Part shown: in pieces, positions 52,370 to 60,960 of the stretch
Numbering within the stretch: position 1 is the stretch's first letter
Layout: each line of letters opens with the position of its first letter
DNA from: an uncultured Lachnospiraceae bacterium
GTDB taxonomy: Bacteria; Bacillota; Clostridia; Lachnospirales; Lachnospiraceae
Reading direction: 5' to 3'
DNA: 64,000 bases
Assembly: GCA_947644545.1 (NCBI GenBank)
Contig: CANRZW010000011.1
Coordinates: forward strand, 37,082-101,081
Notes under the pieces: generated by a model
Told to the model about the DNA's origin: nothing
Database searches by the model: none
What the model saw: the letters and a program-made list of their open reading frames with translations, nothing else
Translations under genes and position numbers: made by a program

Positions 52370-53128
52370 ATGGCAAATCTTTTGTCTAAATATGTGTTTC
52401 CGGGTTGTCGTGTGGACCTGCAGGAAATAGTGCATTCAGAGACGGATGAGACGGATGATCGCGACGAGATCAAAACAGGAACCAGAGGGTATCAGAGTAA
52501 GGTGATCGATATTATTTCCGAGGACAGGATAGAGATCACGATGCCAATGGAAAAGTCTAAGGTTGTTCCGCTGCCGGTGGACGGTGAATATGATCTGTAT
52601 TTCTTTACGGAGAGCGGGCTGTATCAGTGCTATGCCAGGATCGTTGACCGCTATAAGGACAATAATGTCTTTGTATTGGCAATGGATTTGATCAGTAATC
52701 TGCGGAAATACCAGCGACGGGAGTACTATCGGTTAAGCTGTGCCCTGGAGATGAATTCGAGACCGCTGCAGAAGGAAGAGGTGAGAATGGCCGAAGCCGG
52801 AAGAAAGGAAGTACGGATTCAGGACCTGCCGCTTAAGGGATGTGTGATCGTGGATATCAGCGGAGGTGGGCTGCGGTTTATCGCTGATTACGCGTATGAG
52901 GCAGACAGCCTGATCATGTGTAAGTATCGCCTGGTGAACGGCAAGGAAGATAAGGAGTATAGTCTGGTCGGCAAGGTATTGTCCGTAAAGGAAGTGGAAA
53001 ATCGTCCGGGTACTTTTGAACACAGAGTACAATATCTTAATATGGATATGGAAGAAAGAGAAGAGATCATAAAATATATTTTTGATGAAGAACGGAGAAC
53101 GCTCAGGAATCAGAAAAGAAGCTGGTAG
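52370..53128 (+). CDS. PilZ-domain c-di-GMP receptor (YcgR/MotI-like)
   Basis: 252-residue cytoplasmic protein. The N-terminal YcgR-type domain (about 15-110) precedes a PilZ domain with the c-di-GMP ligand motifs RRxxxR (QRREYYRLSC, about 117) and DxSxxG (VDISGGGLRF, about 165). Such proteins act as motor brakes or clutches when c-di-GMP rises. ATG 52370 follows GAGGAGGAG; an in-frame ATG at 52349 would swallow that site. Position between flhG and cheB supports a motility role. Confidence 0.92.
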   Translation: MANLLSKYVFPGCRVDLQEIVHSETDETDDRDEIKTGTRGYQSKVIDIISEDRIEITMPMEKSKVVPLPVDGEYDLYFFTESGLYQCYARIVDRYKDNNVFVLAMDLISNLRKYQRREYYRLSCALEMNSRPLQKEEVRMAEAGRKEVRIQDLPLKGCVIVDISGGGLRFIADYAYEADSLIMCKYRLVNGKEDKEYSLVGKVLSVKEVENRPGTFEHRVQYLNMDMEEREEIIKYIFDEERRTLRNQKRSW

Positions 53129-53142
53129 GCAGGGAGGAAAGT

Positions 53143-53201
53143 TTGATCGCAGAGCGGAGATGCTGCTCGCTTCCTCAATGCAATACGCTTCAGAATGGAG
53201 G
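53143..53201 (+). repeat. Second copy of the dispersed hairpin repeat
   Basis: It shares TTGATCGCAGAGC, TGCTCGC, TCCTCA and CGCTTC-GAATGGAGG with 1696-1760, with an 8-base deletion and scattered changes. Its last bases are the ribosome binding site of cheB, the same placement as at the other copy. Confidence 0.7.
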
Positions 53202-53206
53202 AAAAG

Positions 53207-54280
53207 ATGAAAAAAATACTGGTTGTTGATGACTCTGCACTCATGAGAAGAGTTCTTTGTGATATAATAAACAGCGACAGCGGGTTCCATGTGGAAGACA
53301 GAGCAGTCAACGGCCTGGAAGCGTTGGATCTGTTGAGCAGGAAGACATATGACGCGGTGGTGTTGGATGTCAACATGCCACAGATGAACGGTCTGGAGCT
53401 GTTAAAAGAATTACATGACCGCAAGATCGCGGCCAGAGTTATGATGGCCAGTACCGATACCAGGGAAGGCGCTAAGATTACATTAGATGCGTTGGAGCTG
53501 GGGGCACTGGATTTTATTCACAAACCAAATAATGCAATGGACTGCAGAGGCGACGAGTTCAAGACGAAGATGCTGAGCATTCTCACGACAGTGGCAGAGT
53601 CCAGAGTTCCTTCTTTCAGGAGCAAGGTGTATACGGCAGAGGATGTTAAGGCTTCCAAGAAGATGCTGGAACTGGTAGGGAAACATACTTCCACCGTGAT
53701 GGGAAACAAGGTGGTCGCGATTGCCAGTTCGACAGGTGGTCCTAAGGCATTGCAGTCGGTGATCCCAAGACTGCCCAGGAATCTGAATGCACCGGTCGTG
53801 ATCGTACAGCATATGCCGGCCGGGTTTACGGCATCTTTGGCGGAGCGGTTGAATACGCTCAGTGAGATTGAGGTCAAGGAAGCGGCGGAAGGCGACGCAG
53901 TGGAAAGCGGCAAGGTGTACATAGCCAAAGGCGGCAAACATCTGAATGTGGTGTGTTCCGGCGGGAGACATGTCATTCATTATTCGGATGAACCTTCCAG
54001 AGAAGGGGTAAAGCCCTGTGCCAATTATATGTATGAATCCTTAAGAGACAGCCGATATGATCAGGTCGTCTGTGTTGTCATGACAGGCATGGGAGCCGAC
54101 GGTACGCAGGGTATCCGCAATCTCAAGCTGAAGAAGAAGATTCAGGTGATTGCGCAGGAAGAGAGTACCTGTGCGGTGTACGGGATGCCGAAGAGTGTTG
54201 TGAAGGCCGGTGTAGCAGATCAGATTATACCACTTGAACAAGTTGCGCAGGAAATAATAATGAACGTGGGGGTAAAATAA
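53207..54280 (+). CDS. cheB: Protein-glutamate methylesterase CheB
   Basis: 357-residue two-domain enzyme that removes methyl groups from chemoreceptors and deamidates Gln. The receiver domain has Asp8/Asp9 and phosphoacceptor Asp54 (VVLDVNMPQMNG). The C-terminal esterase has the catalytic Ser in IASSTGGPKAL, His in VQHMPAGFT and Asp in TGMGADGTQG. ATG 53207 is set by GGAGG at 53197. One base separates its stop from the cheA ATG. The partner methyltransferase cheR is not in the window. Confidence 0.97.
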   Translation: MKKILVVDDSALMRRVLCDIINSDSGFHVEDRAVNGLEALDLLSRKTYDAVVLDVNMPQMNGLELLKELHDRKIAARVMMASTDTREGAKITLDALELGALDFIHKPNNAMDCRGDEFKTKMLSILTTVAESRVPSFRSKVYTAEDVKASKKMLELVGKHTSTVMGNKVVAIASSTGGPKALQSVIPRLPRNLNAPVVIVQHMPAGFTASLAERLNTLSEIEVKEAAEGDAVESGKVYIAKGGKHLNVVCSGGRHVIHYSDEPSREGVKPCANYMYESLRDSRYDQVVCVVMTGMGADGTQGIRNLKLKKKIQVIAQEESTCAVYGMPKSVVKAGVADQIIPLEQVAQEIIMNVGVK

Positions 54281-54281
54281 T

Positions 54282-56378
54282 ATGGACGTTAGTCAATATC
54301 TTGAGATTTTCCTTGATGAAACAGATGAGCACTTGCAGAACCTGAATACGCAGATTCTCCTGTTAGAGCAGGAACCTGACAATATGGATACGATCAATGA
54401 GATTTTCCGTGCTGCGCATTCCCTGAAGGGTATGGCGGGTACGATGGGTTATAAGAGAATGCAGAATCTGACCCATGACATGGAAAACGTATTCTCGGAA
54501 GTACGTAACGGCAACATCAAAGTGAAGGCGGAAATGATCGACGTACTGTTCCAGTGTCTGGACGCACTGGATGAATATAATGCCAATATCCGTGAAAGCG
54601 CCGATGAAGGAACCAACGATAATGAACCGTTGATCAAACAGCTCAATGACATCATGAATGATGGTAAGGAAGGAGCCGAGACGGCGGCGCCGGCGGCAGC
54701 ACCGACGTCCGAGCAGCCGGCAGGTGAGTCGGGCGGTAAGAAGTGGCTGGAGATCAAACTGGGTGAGAGTGAGCGGTCCGTTCTGAAAGAAGCGGTGAAG
54801 CAGGGTAAGAACGTATACGGCCTTACAGTCAGTATACAGGAAGCATGTATCCTGAAAGCTGCAAGAGCTTTTCTTGTCTTTAAGGCGATTGAGGAAGACG
54901 GAGAGATCATTGTATCCGATCCGCCCACACAGGAGATTGAGGACGAAAAGTTCGGATTTGATTTCAGCCTGATCGTAATATCCGGGAGTCCGTTAGATAA
55001 AGTGATTGCTGCAGCCAGCAATGTATCCGAGATTCAGGAAGTGCTTGGAGACGTTTTGGATCTGGATCATGAAGAGAAGACAGAAGCAGCGGTGCAGGAG
55101 ACACAGGAGAAGCCGGAGGCAGTAGAACCGGCAGCAGTTCCTGCGGCGCCGGCAGCGGTTCCTGCAGCGCCGGCCAAGGGAAATAAGAAAGTAGAAGAGA
55201 AGAAACCGGCAGCAAGTAAACCGGTGGTAAACAGGACCGTCAGAGTAGATATCGAGAAGCTGGATACGCTGATGAATCTCGTGAGTGAGTTGATTATTGC
55301 CAAGAATTCTCTTGTTTCGGCCTCTGCCGTATCCGGGACATCCAGCACGGCAGTGAATGAGCAGATCGAGTATCTGGAGAGTGTGACGACATCGCTGCAT
55401 GAATCCGTGATGAAGGTGCGAATGGTGCCTATTGAGAGTACGGTCAGCAAGTTCCCGCGTATGGTACGTGACCTGCAGAAGAAGCTGGGCAAGAAGATGG
55501 AACTGTATATGACAGGTGAGGAGACGGAGCTTGACCGTACCGTGGTAGACGAGATCGGCGATCCGCTGATGCACCTTCTGCGTAATTCGGCTGACCATGG
55601 TCTGGAGTCTGCGGAAGTACGTAAGGAGAGAGGAAAGCCGGAAGTGGGTTCTATCTTCCTGGATGCTTATCAGGATGGTAACAACGTAGTGATCGAGGTG
55701 CGTGACGACGGTAACGGTATCGATACACAGGCTGTCAGGAATAAAGCAATCGAGCGCGGGGTAATCACGCCGGAGCAGGCTGAGAACATGAACGAGAAAG
55801 ACAGTATTGAACTGCTGTTCAATGCAGGTTTCTCTACGGCGCAGGTTGTTTCTGACGTATCAGGCCGAGGCGTAGGACTTGACGTTGTGAAGTCCAAGAT
55901 CGAGGCGCTGAGCGGTGAAGTGGAAGTGAAGTCCAAGCTGGGTGAAGGCAGCTCATGGATCATCAGACTGCCGCTTACACTGGCGATCATCCAGGCTCTC
56001 ATGGTGGATATCGGTAATGAGAAGTATGCGGTTTCTCTTGGCGCTATTCAGACGATAGAAGATATTCCGCCGCAGGATGTCAAACTCGTACAGGCCAAGG
56101 AAGTGATCCAGCTGCGTGATCTGGTCATTCCGCTTATTCGTCTGAATGAAATTCTGGATATCGAGAGTAAGAAAGATCCGGATGAAAATTTGGTTGTTGT
56201 CATCGTGAAGAAGGGTGATAAGCTTGCGGGTCTGGTCGTGGATGAACTGATCGGACAGCAGGAGATCGTAATCAAACCGCTGGGCAAGTATGTCAGCAAA
56301 TGTAAGGTGATCAGCGGCGCAACCGTTCTGGGTGATGGTGAAGTAGCCCTGATCCTGGATGCCAATACATTGATTTAA
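54282..56378 (+). CDS. cheA: Chemotaxis sensor kinase CheA
   Basis: 698-residue histidine kinase. The P1 domain carries phospho-His46 in RAAHSLKGMAGTMGY. P2 (about 155-255) binds CheY/CheB. A Pro/Ala/Lys-rich linker follows (about 275-310), then P3 dimerisation, P4 ATPase with N box LLRNSADHGLE, G1 DDGNGID and G2 GRGVGLDVVKSK, and P5 CheW-like (about 555-698). It couples receptors through CheW. Gene order cheB-cheA-cheW-cheC-cheD matches B. subtilis. Confidence 0.98.
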   Translation: MDVSQYLEIFLDETDEHLQNLNTQILLLEQEPDNMDTINEIFRAAHSLKGMAGTMGYKRMQNLTHDMENVFSEVRNGNIKVKAEMIDVLFQCLDALDEYNANIRESADEGTNDNEPLIKQLNDIMNDGKEGAETAAPAAAPTSEQPAGESGGKKWLEIKLGESERSVLKEAVKQGKNVYGLTVSIQEACILKAARAFLVFKAIEEDGEIIVSDPPTQEIEDEKFGFDFSLIVISGSPLDKVIAAASNVSEIQEVLGDVLDLDHEEKTEAAVQETQEKPEAVEPAAVPAAPAAVPAAPAKGNKKVEEKKPAASKPVVNRTVRVDIEKLDTLMNLVSELIIAKNSLVSASAVSGTSSTAVNEQIEYLESVTTSLHESVMKVRMVPIESTVSKFPRMVRDLQKKLGKKMELYMTGEETELDRTVVDEIGDPLMHLLRNSADHGLESAEVRKERGKPEVGSIFLDAYQDGNNVVIEVRDDGNGIDTQAVRNKAIERGVITPEQAENMNEKDSIELLFNAGFSTAQVVSDVSGRGVGLDVVKSKIEALSGEVEVKSKLGEGSSWIIRLPLTLAIIQALMVDIGNEKYAVSLGAIQTIEDIPPQDVKLVQAKEVIQLRDLVIPLIRLNEILDIESKKDPDENLVVVIVKKGDKLAGLVVDELIGQQEIVIKPLGKYVSKCKVISGATVLGDGEVALILDANTLI

Positions 56379-56398
56379 GCAGAGGGAGGAACGATGAC

Positions 56399-56851
56399 AT
56401 GGAAGAATTAAAAGCAACCGGGGATTATAAACAGTTTATCGTGATCAAACTGGGGGAAGAGCAGTACGGTATTGATATCAAATATATTGAAAACATTGTC
56501 AGAATGCAGCATATTACCAGAGTGCCGAAGGTAGATTCCTATCTGAAAGGTGTGATTAACCTGCGTGGAGAAGTCATTCCGGTAATGAGCATTCGGATCA
56601 AGATGGGATTGGAGCCGGATCAGGAAACGAAGTCCAGCCGTATCATCATTTTGAAGCTGGGAATGAACGGTTTGATCGGTATTATAGTAGATGAGGTAAA
56701 AGAGGTCGTTACGCTGGAGAGTGACCAGATCGAAAAGATCGCATATGATTCCAAAGATGATAAAGACAGTTTCCTGTGCGGTGTCGGTAAGTGCGCAGGC
56801 GGATTGATCTCCTTGCTTGATCTGAATTCGGTCGTTCTCGAAAACTTATAG
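56399..56851 (+). CDS. cheW: Chemotaxis coupling protein CheW
   Basis: 150-residue adaptor linking receptors to CheA. CheW domain motifs include YGIDIKYIENIVRMQHITRVP, YLKGVINLRGEVIPVMSIRIKMGL and GIIVDEVKEVV. Ribosome binding site GGGAGG (56384-56389) is 9 bases before ATG 56399; the nearby ATG at 56393 is out of frame. It lies 20 bases after cheA and 11 before cheC. Confidence 0.97.
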   Translation: MEELKATGDYKQFIVIKLGEEQYGIDIKYIENIVRMQHITRVPKVDSYLKGVINLRGEVIPVMSIRIKMGLEPDQETKSSRIIILKLGMNGLIGIIVDEVKEVVTLESDQIEKIAYDSKDDKDSFLCGVGKCAGGLISLLDLNSVVLENL

Positions 56852-56862
56852 GAGGATGTATA

Positions 56863-57477
56863 GTGGGCGGGATTACATTAGAAAAAATGTCAGATGAATA
56901 TTTTGATGTTTTGAAGGAACTGGGGAATATCGGAGCCGGCAATGCCACTACGGCATTGTCGCAGATGATGCAGTGCAAAGTGGATATGTCGGTTCCGCAG
57001 GTTAAATTAATGGAGTTTAAAGAGCTTGGCCAGCTTATGGGCGGCGAGGAGATTATTATGGCCGGAATCTACCTCGGCATCGAGGGAGACATTGCCGGAA
57101 GCATCATGTTTCTTCTGGAGAAACAGGCAGCCAGACATCTCGTGAATAAGTTGATGGGTACTTCCGTGGAGGGGGAAGAGTTTTCGGAGATGGAATTTTC
57201 CGCTCTGAAAGAGGTCGGCAACATTATTACGGCGGCCTATTTGAATTCGCTCTCCAGTCTGACGAATCTGAAGATTCATCCGTCGGTTCCGGATCTGACA
57301 GTGGATATGGCAGGAGCAATCTTAAGCGTTCCCGCGATCGAGTTCGGGACGCTCGGCGATAAGATGTTATTGATCCAGACGCAGTTTTTTGATGAGGTCG
57401 TTCTGGACGGATATTTTATTCTGGTGCCGAATCTGGATTCTTATGGCAAGATCTTATCGGCGTTAGGACTTGTATAG
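56863..57477 (+). CDS. cheC: CheY-P phosphatase CheC
   Basis: 204-residue phosphatase. Two active-site helices are visible, KELGNIGAGNATTALSQM (about 18) and KEVGNIITAAYLNSLS (about 118), each with the Glu/Asn pair. It is activated by CheD, encoded next. Unlike FliY it has no FliM-binding peptide or SpoA domain. Start is GTG 56863 behind AGGAGGATG. Works for adaptation in the Bacillus-type chemotaxis system. Confidence 0.96.
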   Translation: MGGITLEKMSDEYFDVLKELGNIGAGNATTALSQMMQCKVDMSVPQVKLMEFKELGQLMGGEEIIMAGIYLGIEGDIAGSIMFLLEKQAARHLVNKLMGTSVEGEEFSEMEFSALKEVGNIITAAYLNSLSSLTNLKIHPSVPDLTVDMAGAILSVPAIEFGTLGDKMLLIQTQFFDEVVLDGYFILVPNLDSYGKILSALGLV

Positions 57478-57566
57478 GTTGGGACTGAACCGGCAGTCAG
57501 GGCAGCTGAATTGTTACTGATAATGATAAATGTAATTTGAGAAATGAAAACAGGAGATGTCATATT

Positions 57567-58052
57567 ATGGGCAATGTGATAAAGGTCGGTATGGCTGATT
57601 TGAATGTGTGTGTCAGTCCTGACAGCATTACCACGTTGGGACTGGGATCCTGTGTCGGAATAGCGCTTCGCGATCCGGTTACCAAGATCGGCGGATTGGC
57701 GCATGTAATGCTTCCGGATAGCACGATTATCCGAAACAATACGAATATCCCGAAATTTGCGGATACTGGAATAGAGGAACTTGTCAGGCAGGTAGTAGCC
57801 AGGGGGGCAAACAGAGGGCGTTTGGTTGCCAAGATTGCAGGAGGAGCACAGATGTTTGCTTTCCAGAGCAAGAATGATATGGTCCGCGTAGGGGAGAGGA
57901 ATGTAGAAGCAAGCAAGAAGAAGCTGGCACAGCTCAGAATACCTGTTATCGCGCAGGATACAGGTAAGAACTATGGAAGAACCGTTATTTTCTACCCAGA
58001 GACCGGAGACTTCGTCATACGTGCAGTAGGGAAGCCGGAAAGCGTGATCTAG
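57567..58052 (+). CDS. cheD: Chemoreceptor glutamine deamidase CheD
   Basis: 161-residue deamidase that converts receptor Gln to Glu and also binds CheC. The catalytic Cys is in LGSCVGIALRD and the His in GLAHVMLPDS; the GGAQMF motif follows. ATG 57567 follows CAGGAG; a longer in-frame start at 57537 lacks support. It is 89 bases downstream of cheC. Confidence 0.96.
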   Translation: MGNVIKVGMADLNVCVSPDSITTLGLGSCVGIALRDPVTKIGGLAHVMLPDSTIIRNNTNIPKFADTGIEELVRQVVARGANRGRLVAKIAGGAQMFAFQSKNDMVRVGERNVEASKKKLAQLRIPVIAQDTGKNYGRTVIFYPETGDFVIRAVGKPESVI

Positions 58053-58085
58053 GAAAGCGGATAGAAGATGTGAGAGGATTATAAG

Positions 58086-58466
58086 TTGGAGAACGAAACT
58101 GTAAATACCGTTGAAGAAATTGAAAATGAGCAGGAAATCCAACCCGATGCGGAGAGCGCCAAGGAGCGGGAGGCACGGGAAAAAAGAGAAGCAAAGGAGC
58201 GGGCTTTCAGAGCTAAGCAGCGTAAACTGATACCACCCTTTGTGATGCTGCTTGCCGGAGCTGTTACCAGCATTACGCTTCGTATCCAACATTATGATAC
58301 GAAGTCTATGCTGATCATTTTGCTATGTGTGTTGATCGTATTTTATATAGCAGGATGTGTTTATAAGGGGATGCTGGACAGATTTGAGCGTCAACTGGAA
58401 GAGGCCAACATGGAAGAAGGCGAAGTCATCGAGAAGGAACTCGCGGAAGAAGGTAAGACAAGATAG
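58086..58466 (+). CDS. Small two-helix membrane protein of the motility operon, unknown
   Basis: 126 residues starting at TTG 58086 behind GAGAGG. The first 45 residues are highly charged (Glu/Lys/Arg) and probably helical. Two transmembrane segments are at about 55-70 and 77-97, and the tail is acidic. No family is recognised. It lies between cheD and sigD in the same direction, 33 bases after cheD, so it is probably co-transcribed with chemotaxis genes. A structural or localisation role at the membrane is possible; this is inference. Confidence 0.75.
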   Translation: MENETVNTVEEIENEQEIQPDAESAKEREAREKREAKERAFRAKQRKLIPPFVMLLAGAVTSITLRIQHYDTKSMLIILLCVLIVFYIAGCVYKGMLDRFERQLEEANMEEGEVIEKELAEEGKTR

Positions 58467-58575
58467 TTTCAGAAGCGGTCATATAAGCCTGGAAGCAGTA
58501 GTTCAGGTGTATATTCAGGGATATTGCAGATATGATGGCAGTATTCACGAAGAAATAAGGATGAATAGAGCATAG

Positions 58576-59364
58576 ATGGATGAGGCAGGCAAGAAGAAAC
58601 TTTGGGAGGAGTATGCAAAGGCAAAATCTCCTGAGATCAGAGAAAAAATCATATTGGAGTATGCTCCGCTTGTAAAGGTCGTGGCAGGACGCTTGAGCAT
58701 GTATCTCGGATATAACGTAGAGTATGAAGATCTGGTCAGCTATGGTATATTCGGACTCATTGACGCCATAGACAAATTTGATTTCTTGAAGGATGTCAAA
58801 TTTGAGACCTATGCAAGTCTGCGGATCAGGGGTTCAATCCTGGATCAGATCCGTAAGATGGACTGGATCCCGCGTACGATCAGACAGAAGCAGAAGAAGA
58901 TCGATGCAGTGATCAGGGATATCGAGACGAAATACGGCAGGAGCGCTACCGACGAGGAGATCTCGGCCGGTCTTGGTATCAGCGGGGACGAGTATCTGGA
59001 CTGGCAGTCTCAGATGAAGATCACGAATGTGGTCTCGCTGAACGAGTTTCTGGAACAGGGCAGTGAAGTTCCTAATGAAGCAGGACAGAGCAGGAGTACG
59101 CAGTTCGACAGTCCGGAAGAAGTACTGGAGAGGGATGAGTTGAAGAAGATGCTGACGGAGTCCCTGGAAATTCTGACCGAGAAGGAGCGTAAAGTCATTG
59201 TTCTGTATTATTATGAGGATTTGACGTTGAAAGAGATCAGCAATATTCTGGGCGTATCAGAGTCCAGAATATCGCAGCTTCATACGAGGGCATTGCAGAA
59301 GATGCGTGGAAGAATGGGGAATTATATCGGAATATTAACAGAGACAGGCGTGAAGAAGCGTTGA
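58576..59364 (+). CDS. sigD: Motility sigma factor SigD (FliA/WhiG family)
   Basis: 262-residue sigma factor for late flagellar and chemotaxis genes. Region 2 contains LVKVVAGRLSMYLGYNVEYEDLVSYGIFGLIDAIDKFD; region 3 follows DWIPRTIRQKQKKI; region 4 ends LTLKEISNILGVSESRISQLHTRAL. The layout and length match B. subtilis SigD. The ribosome binding site is weak (AAGGATG). It sits near the end of the operon, as in Bacillus, so distance from the promoter may limit its expression. FlgM, its usual antagonist, is not in the window. Confidence 0.97.
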   Translation: MDEAGKKKLWEEYAKAKSPEIREKIILEYAPLVKVVAGRLSMYLGYNVEYEDLVSYGIFGLIDAIDKFDFLKDVKFETYASLRIRGSILDQIRKMDWIPRTIRQKQKKIDAVIRDIETKYGRSATDEEISAGLGISGDEYLDWQSQMKITNVVSLNEFLEQGSEVPNEAGQSRSTQFDSPEEVLERDELKKMLTESLEILTEKERKVIVLYYYEDLTLKEISNILGVSESRISQLHTRALQKMRGRMGNYIGILTETGVKKR

Positions 59365-59428
59365 TGAGCTGGTGAGTTGGGAATAAATTTTATAGGGTGT
59401 GCAGAGAGTAAGGTAGAGGGCGGAAAAG

Positions 59429-59740
59429 ATGGCAATAGGATTCGTAGAGATGCAGGGGCAGATCACAAGAGCCCAGGATTATACGACGATCAAACATAAC
59501 GACGATACCAAGGGTATGGTAGAGCAGGCGAATTTCGGCCAGCAGATGACCAAGCAGGTTGAGAAGCAGCTCAAGAGAGTCAATGAGGGAAAACAACCGG
59601 AGTACCATGAGCGTAAATTTGATGCCAAGGATAAGGGGAGCAATGAATACCGCGGTGACGGCGGCCGCTCCAGGAATCGAAAACAGACGAAGGACCCCGA
59701 CGGCAAAGTGATCATGAAGAAGGTAGATATCAAGATATAG
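59429..59740 (+). CDS. Small charged protein of the motility operon, unknown
   Basis: 103-residue hydrophilic protein with no signal peptide or membrane helix. It is basic in the second half (KDKGSNEYRGDGGRSRNRKQ), which looks disordered. The first part has FVEMQGQITRAQDYTTIKH. No family recognised. ATG 59429 follows GGGCGG/GGAAAAG. It lies 64 bases after sigD, where some Clostridia carry conserved small genes of unknown function. Confidence 0.75.
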   Translation: MAIGFVEMQGQITRAQDYTTIKHNDDTKGMVEQANFGQQMTKQVEKQLKRVNEGKQPEYHERKFDAKDKGSNEYRGDGGRSRNRKQTKDPDGKVIMKKVDIKI

Positions 59741-59765
59741 ATCACAGAAGGGAATGGATATAAAC

Positions 59766-60920
59766 ATGAGTGCAGCAGAGATCATTCTGATCATAATCGG
59801 AGCAGCAGTATTTCTGTTGGGATATTTTATGCCCGCAAGGAAGAAGGATATTGATGAGGAAGTAAAACTGATCAGTGAAGATGAGATCAGAAAGCTGATC
59901 GCTGGAGAGATAGAACATATTAAAGATAAGGTTGCCGATATCGTAGAGGAGACTGTCAGCTATTCGGTAGAAAAGACAGAGCGATCCATGGAAAGATTGA
60001 CCAATGAGAAGATCATGGCGATCAACGAGTATTCGGATACCGTGTTGGAGGAGATCCATAAGAACCATAAGGAAGTTGTTTTTTTGTATGATATGCTGAA
60101 TGATAAGCACGATACCCTGATGGCGACGATCGGCGAGGCGACCCAGGTATCAGACGGCGTGAAACAGACGCTGAAAGATGCCGAAGAGACGGTGCATGAG
60201 GCTATGGCCAAGGCAGATGACGTATTGAAGGCGGTCGACGAAGCGTCGGCCAGGATCAATGATGTACTGCGGGCTGCAGATGATGCGGTCAAGGGAGTAT
60301 GGGACGCGCAGAATGCGGCGAGAGTGGCCAGGGAAGCGGCCCAGGAGGCGATCCGTATCGCTTCCGACCTGACGGAGACGAGAAGAATCGAAGACGGTGT
60401 GCAGGCTGTGAAGCAGCTGCCGGATCAGGAGGAGATAGCGGAGACGACGGATGACTGGATCACATCTGCCGATCTGGAAATCGAAGAGGAACCTAAGGAA
60501 ATTTCCTTTGAACAGGAATTTAAGCCGATCATGCCCAAAAGGGTGGAGATCATTCATGAGCCGGATGACGATCTTGTTCCGGAGGATGCCGGAGATATGC
60601 CTGCCGGCGCTGTTTTTGCAGAAAAAGAGCGTGCCGTGCCACAGACCGGTATGGAGCGGGCAGCCATCAAAAGGCTGGGGATTCGGAGAGAGGCTGCAGC
60701 CGAGGGCATGGAAGCCGGAGGAGAATACGCGGCGGATAAGAGAGCATCGGATACGGTATCAACAGTGGATATTCAGTTTGCGAAGGATAATGGAAGAAAC
60801 AGCAATGAGCGGATCCTGGATCTGCACAAAGCCGGTAAGTCCAATATGGCTATCGCGAAAGAACTGGGATTGGGACTAGGAGAAGTGAAGCTTGTGATCG
60901 ATCTGTTTGAAGGGGTGTAG
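59766..60920 (+). CDS. Membrane-anchored coiled-coil protein, DUF6115-like
   Basis: 384 residues from ATG 59766; an in-frame ATG at 59754 is an equally possible start. One N-terminal transmembrane helix (about 5-20) is followed by a long heptad-rich coiled coil (about 35-215) reminiscent of receptor or apolipoprotein-like helices with many Ala/Asp/Val. An acidic linker follows. The C-terminal 40 residues (ERILDLHKAGKSNMAIAKELGLGLGEVKLVIDLF) form a helix-turn-helix-like motif that may bind DNA. Such anchored HTH proteins have been called DUF6115. Function unknown. Confidence 0.78.
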   Translation: MSAAEIILIIIGAAVFLLGYFMPARKKDIDEEVKLISEDEIRKLIAGEIEHIKDKVADIVEETVSYSVEKTERSMERLTNEKIMAINEYSDTVLEEIHKNHKEVVFLYDMLNDKHDTLMATIGEATQVSDGVKQTLKDAEETVHEAMAKADDVLKAVDEASARINDVLRAADDAVKGVWDAQNAARVAREAAQEAIRIASDLTETRRIEDGVQAVKQLPDQEEIAETTDDWITSADLEIEEEPKEISFEQEFKPIMPKRVEIIHEPDDDLVPEDAGDMPAGAVFAEKERAVPQTGMERAAIKRLGIRREAAAEGMEAGGEYAADKRASDTVSTVDIQFAKDNGRNSNERILDLHKAGKSNMAIAKELGLGLGEVKLVIDLFEGV

Positions 60921-60960
60921 TGTTGATCGATACGAAGCTCATAAGATAAGAAGGGATATT

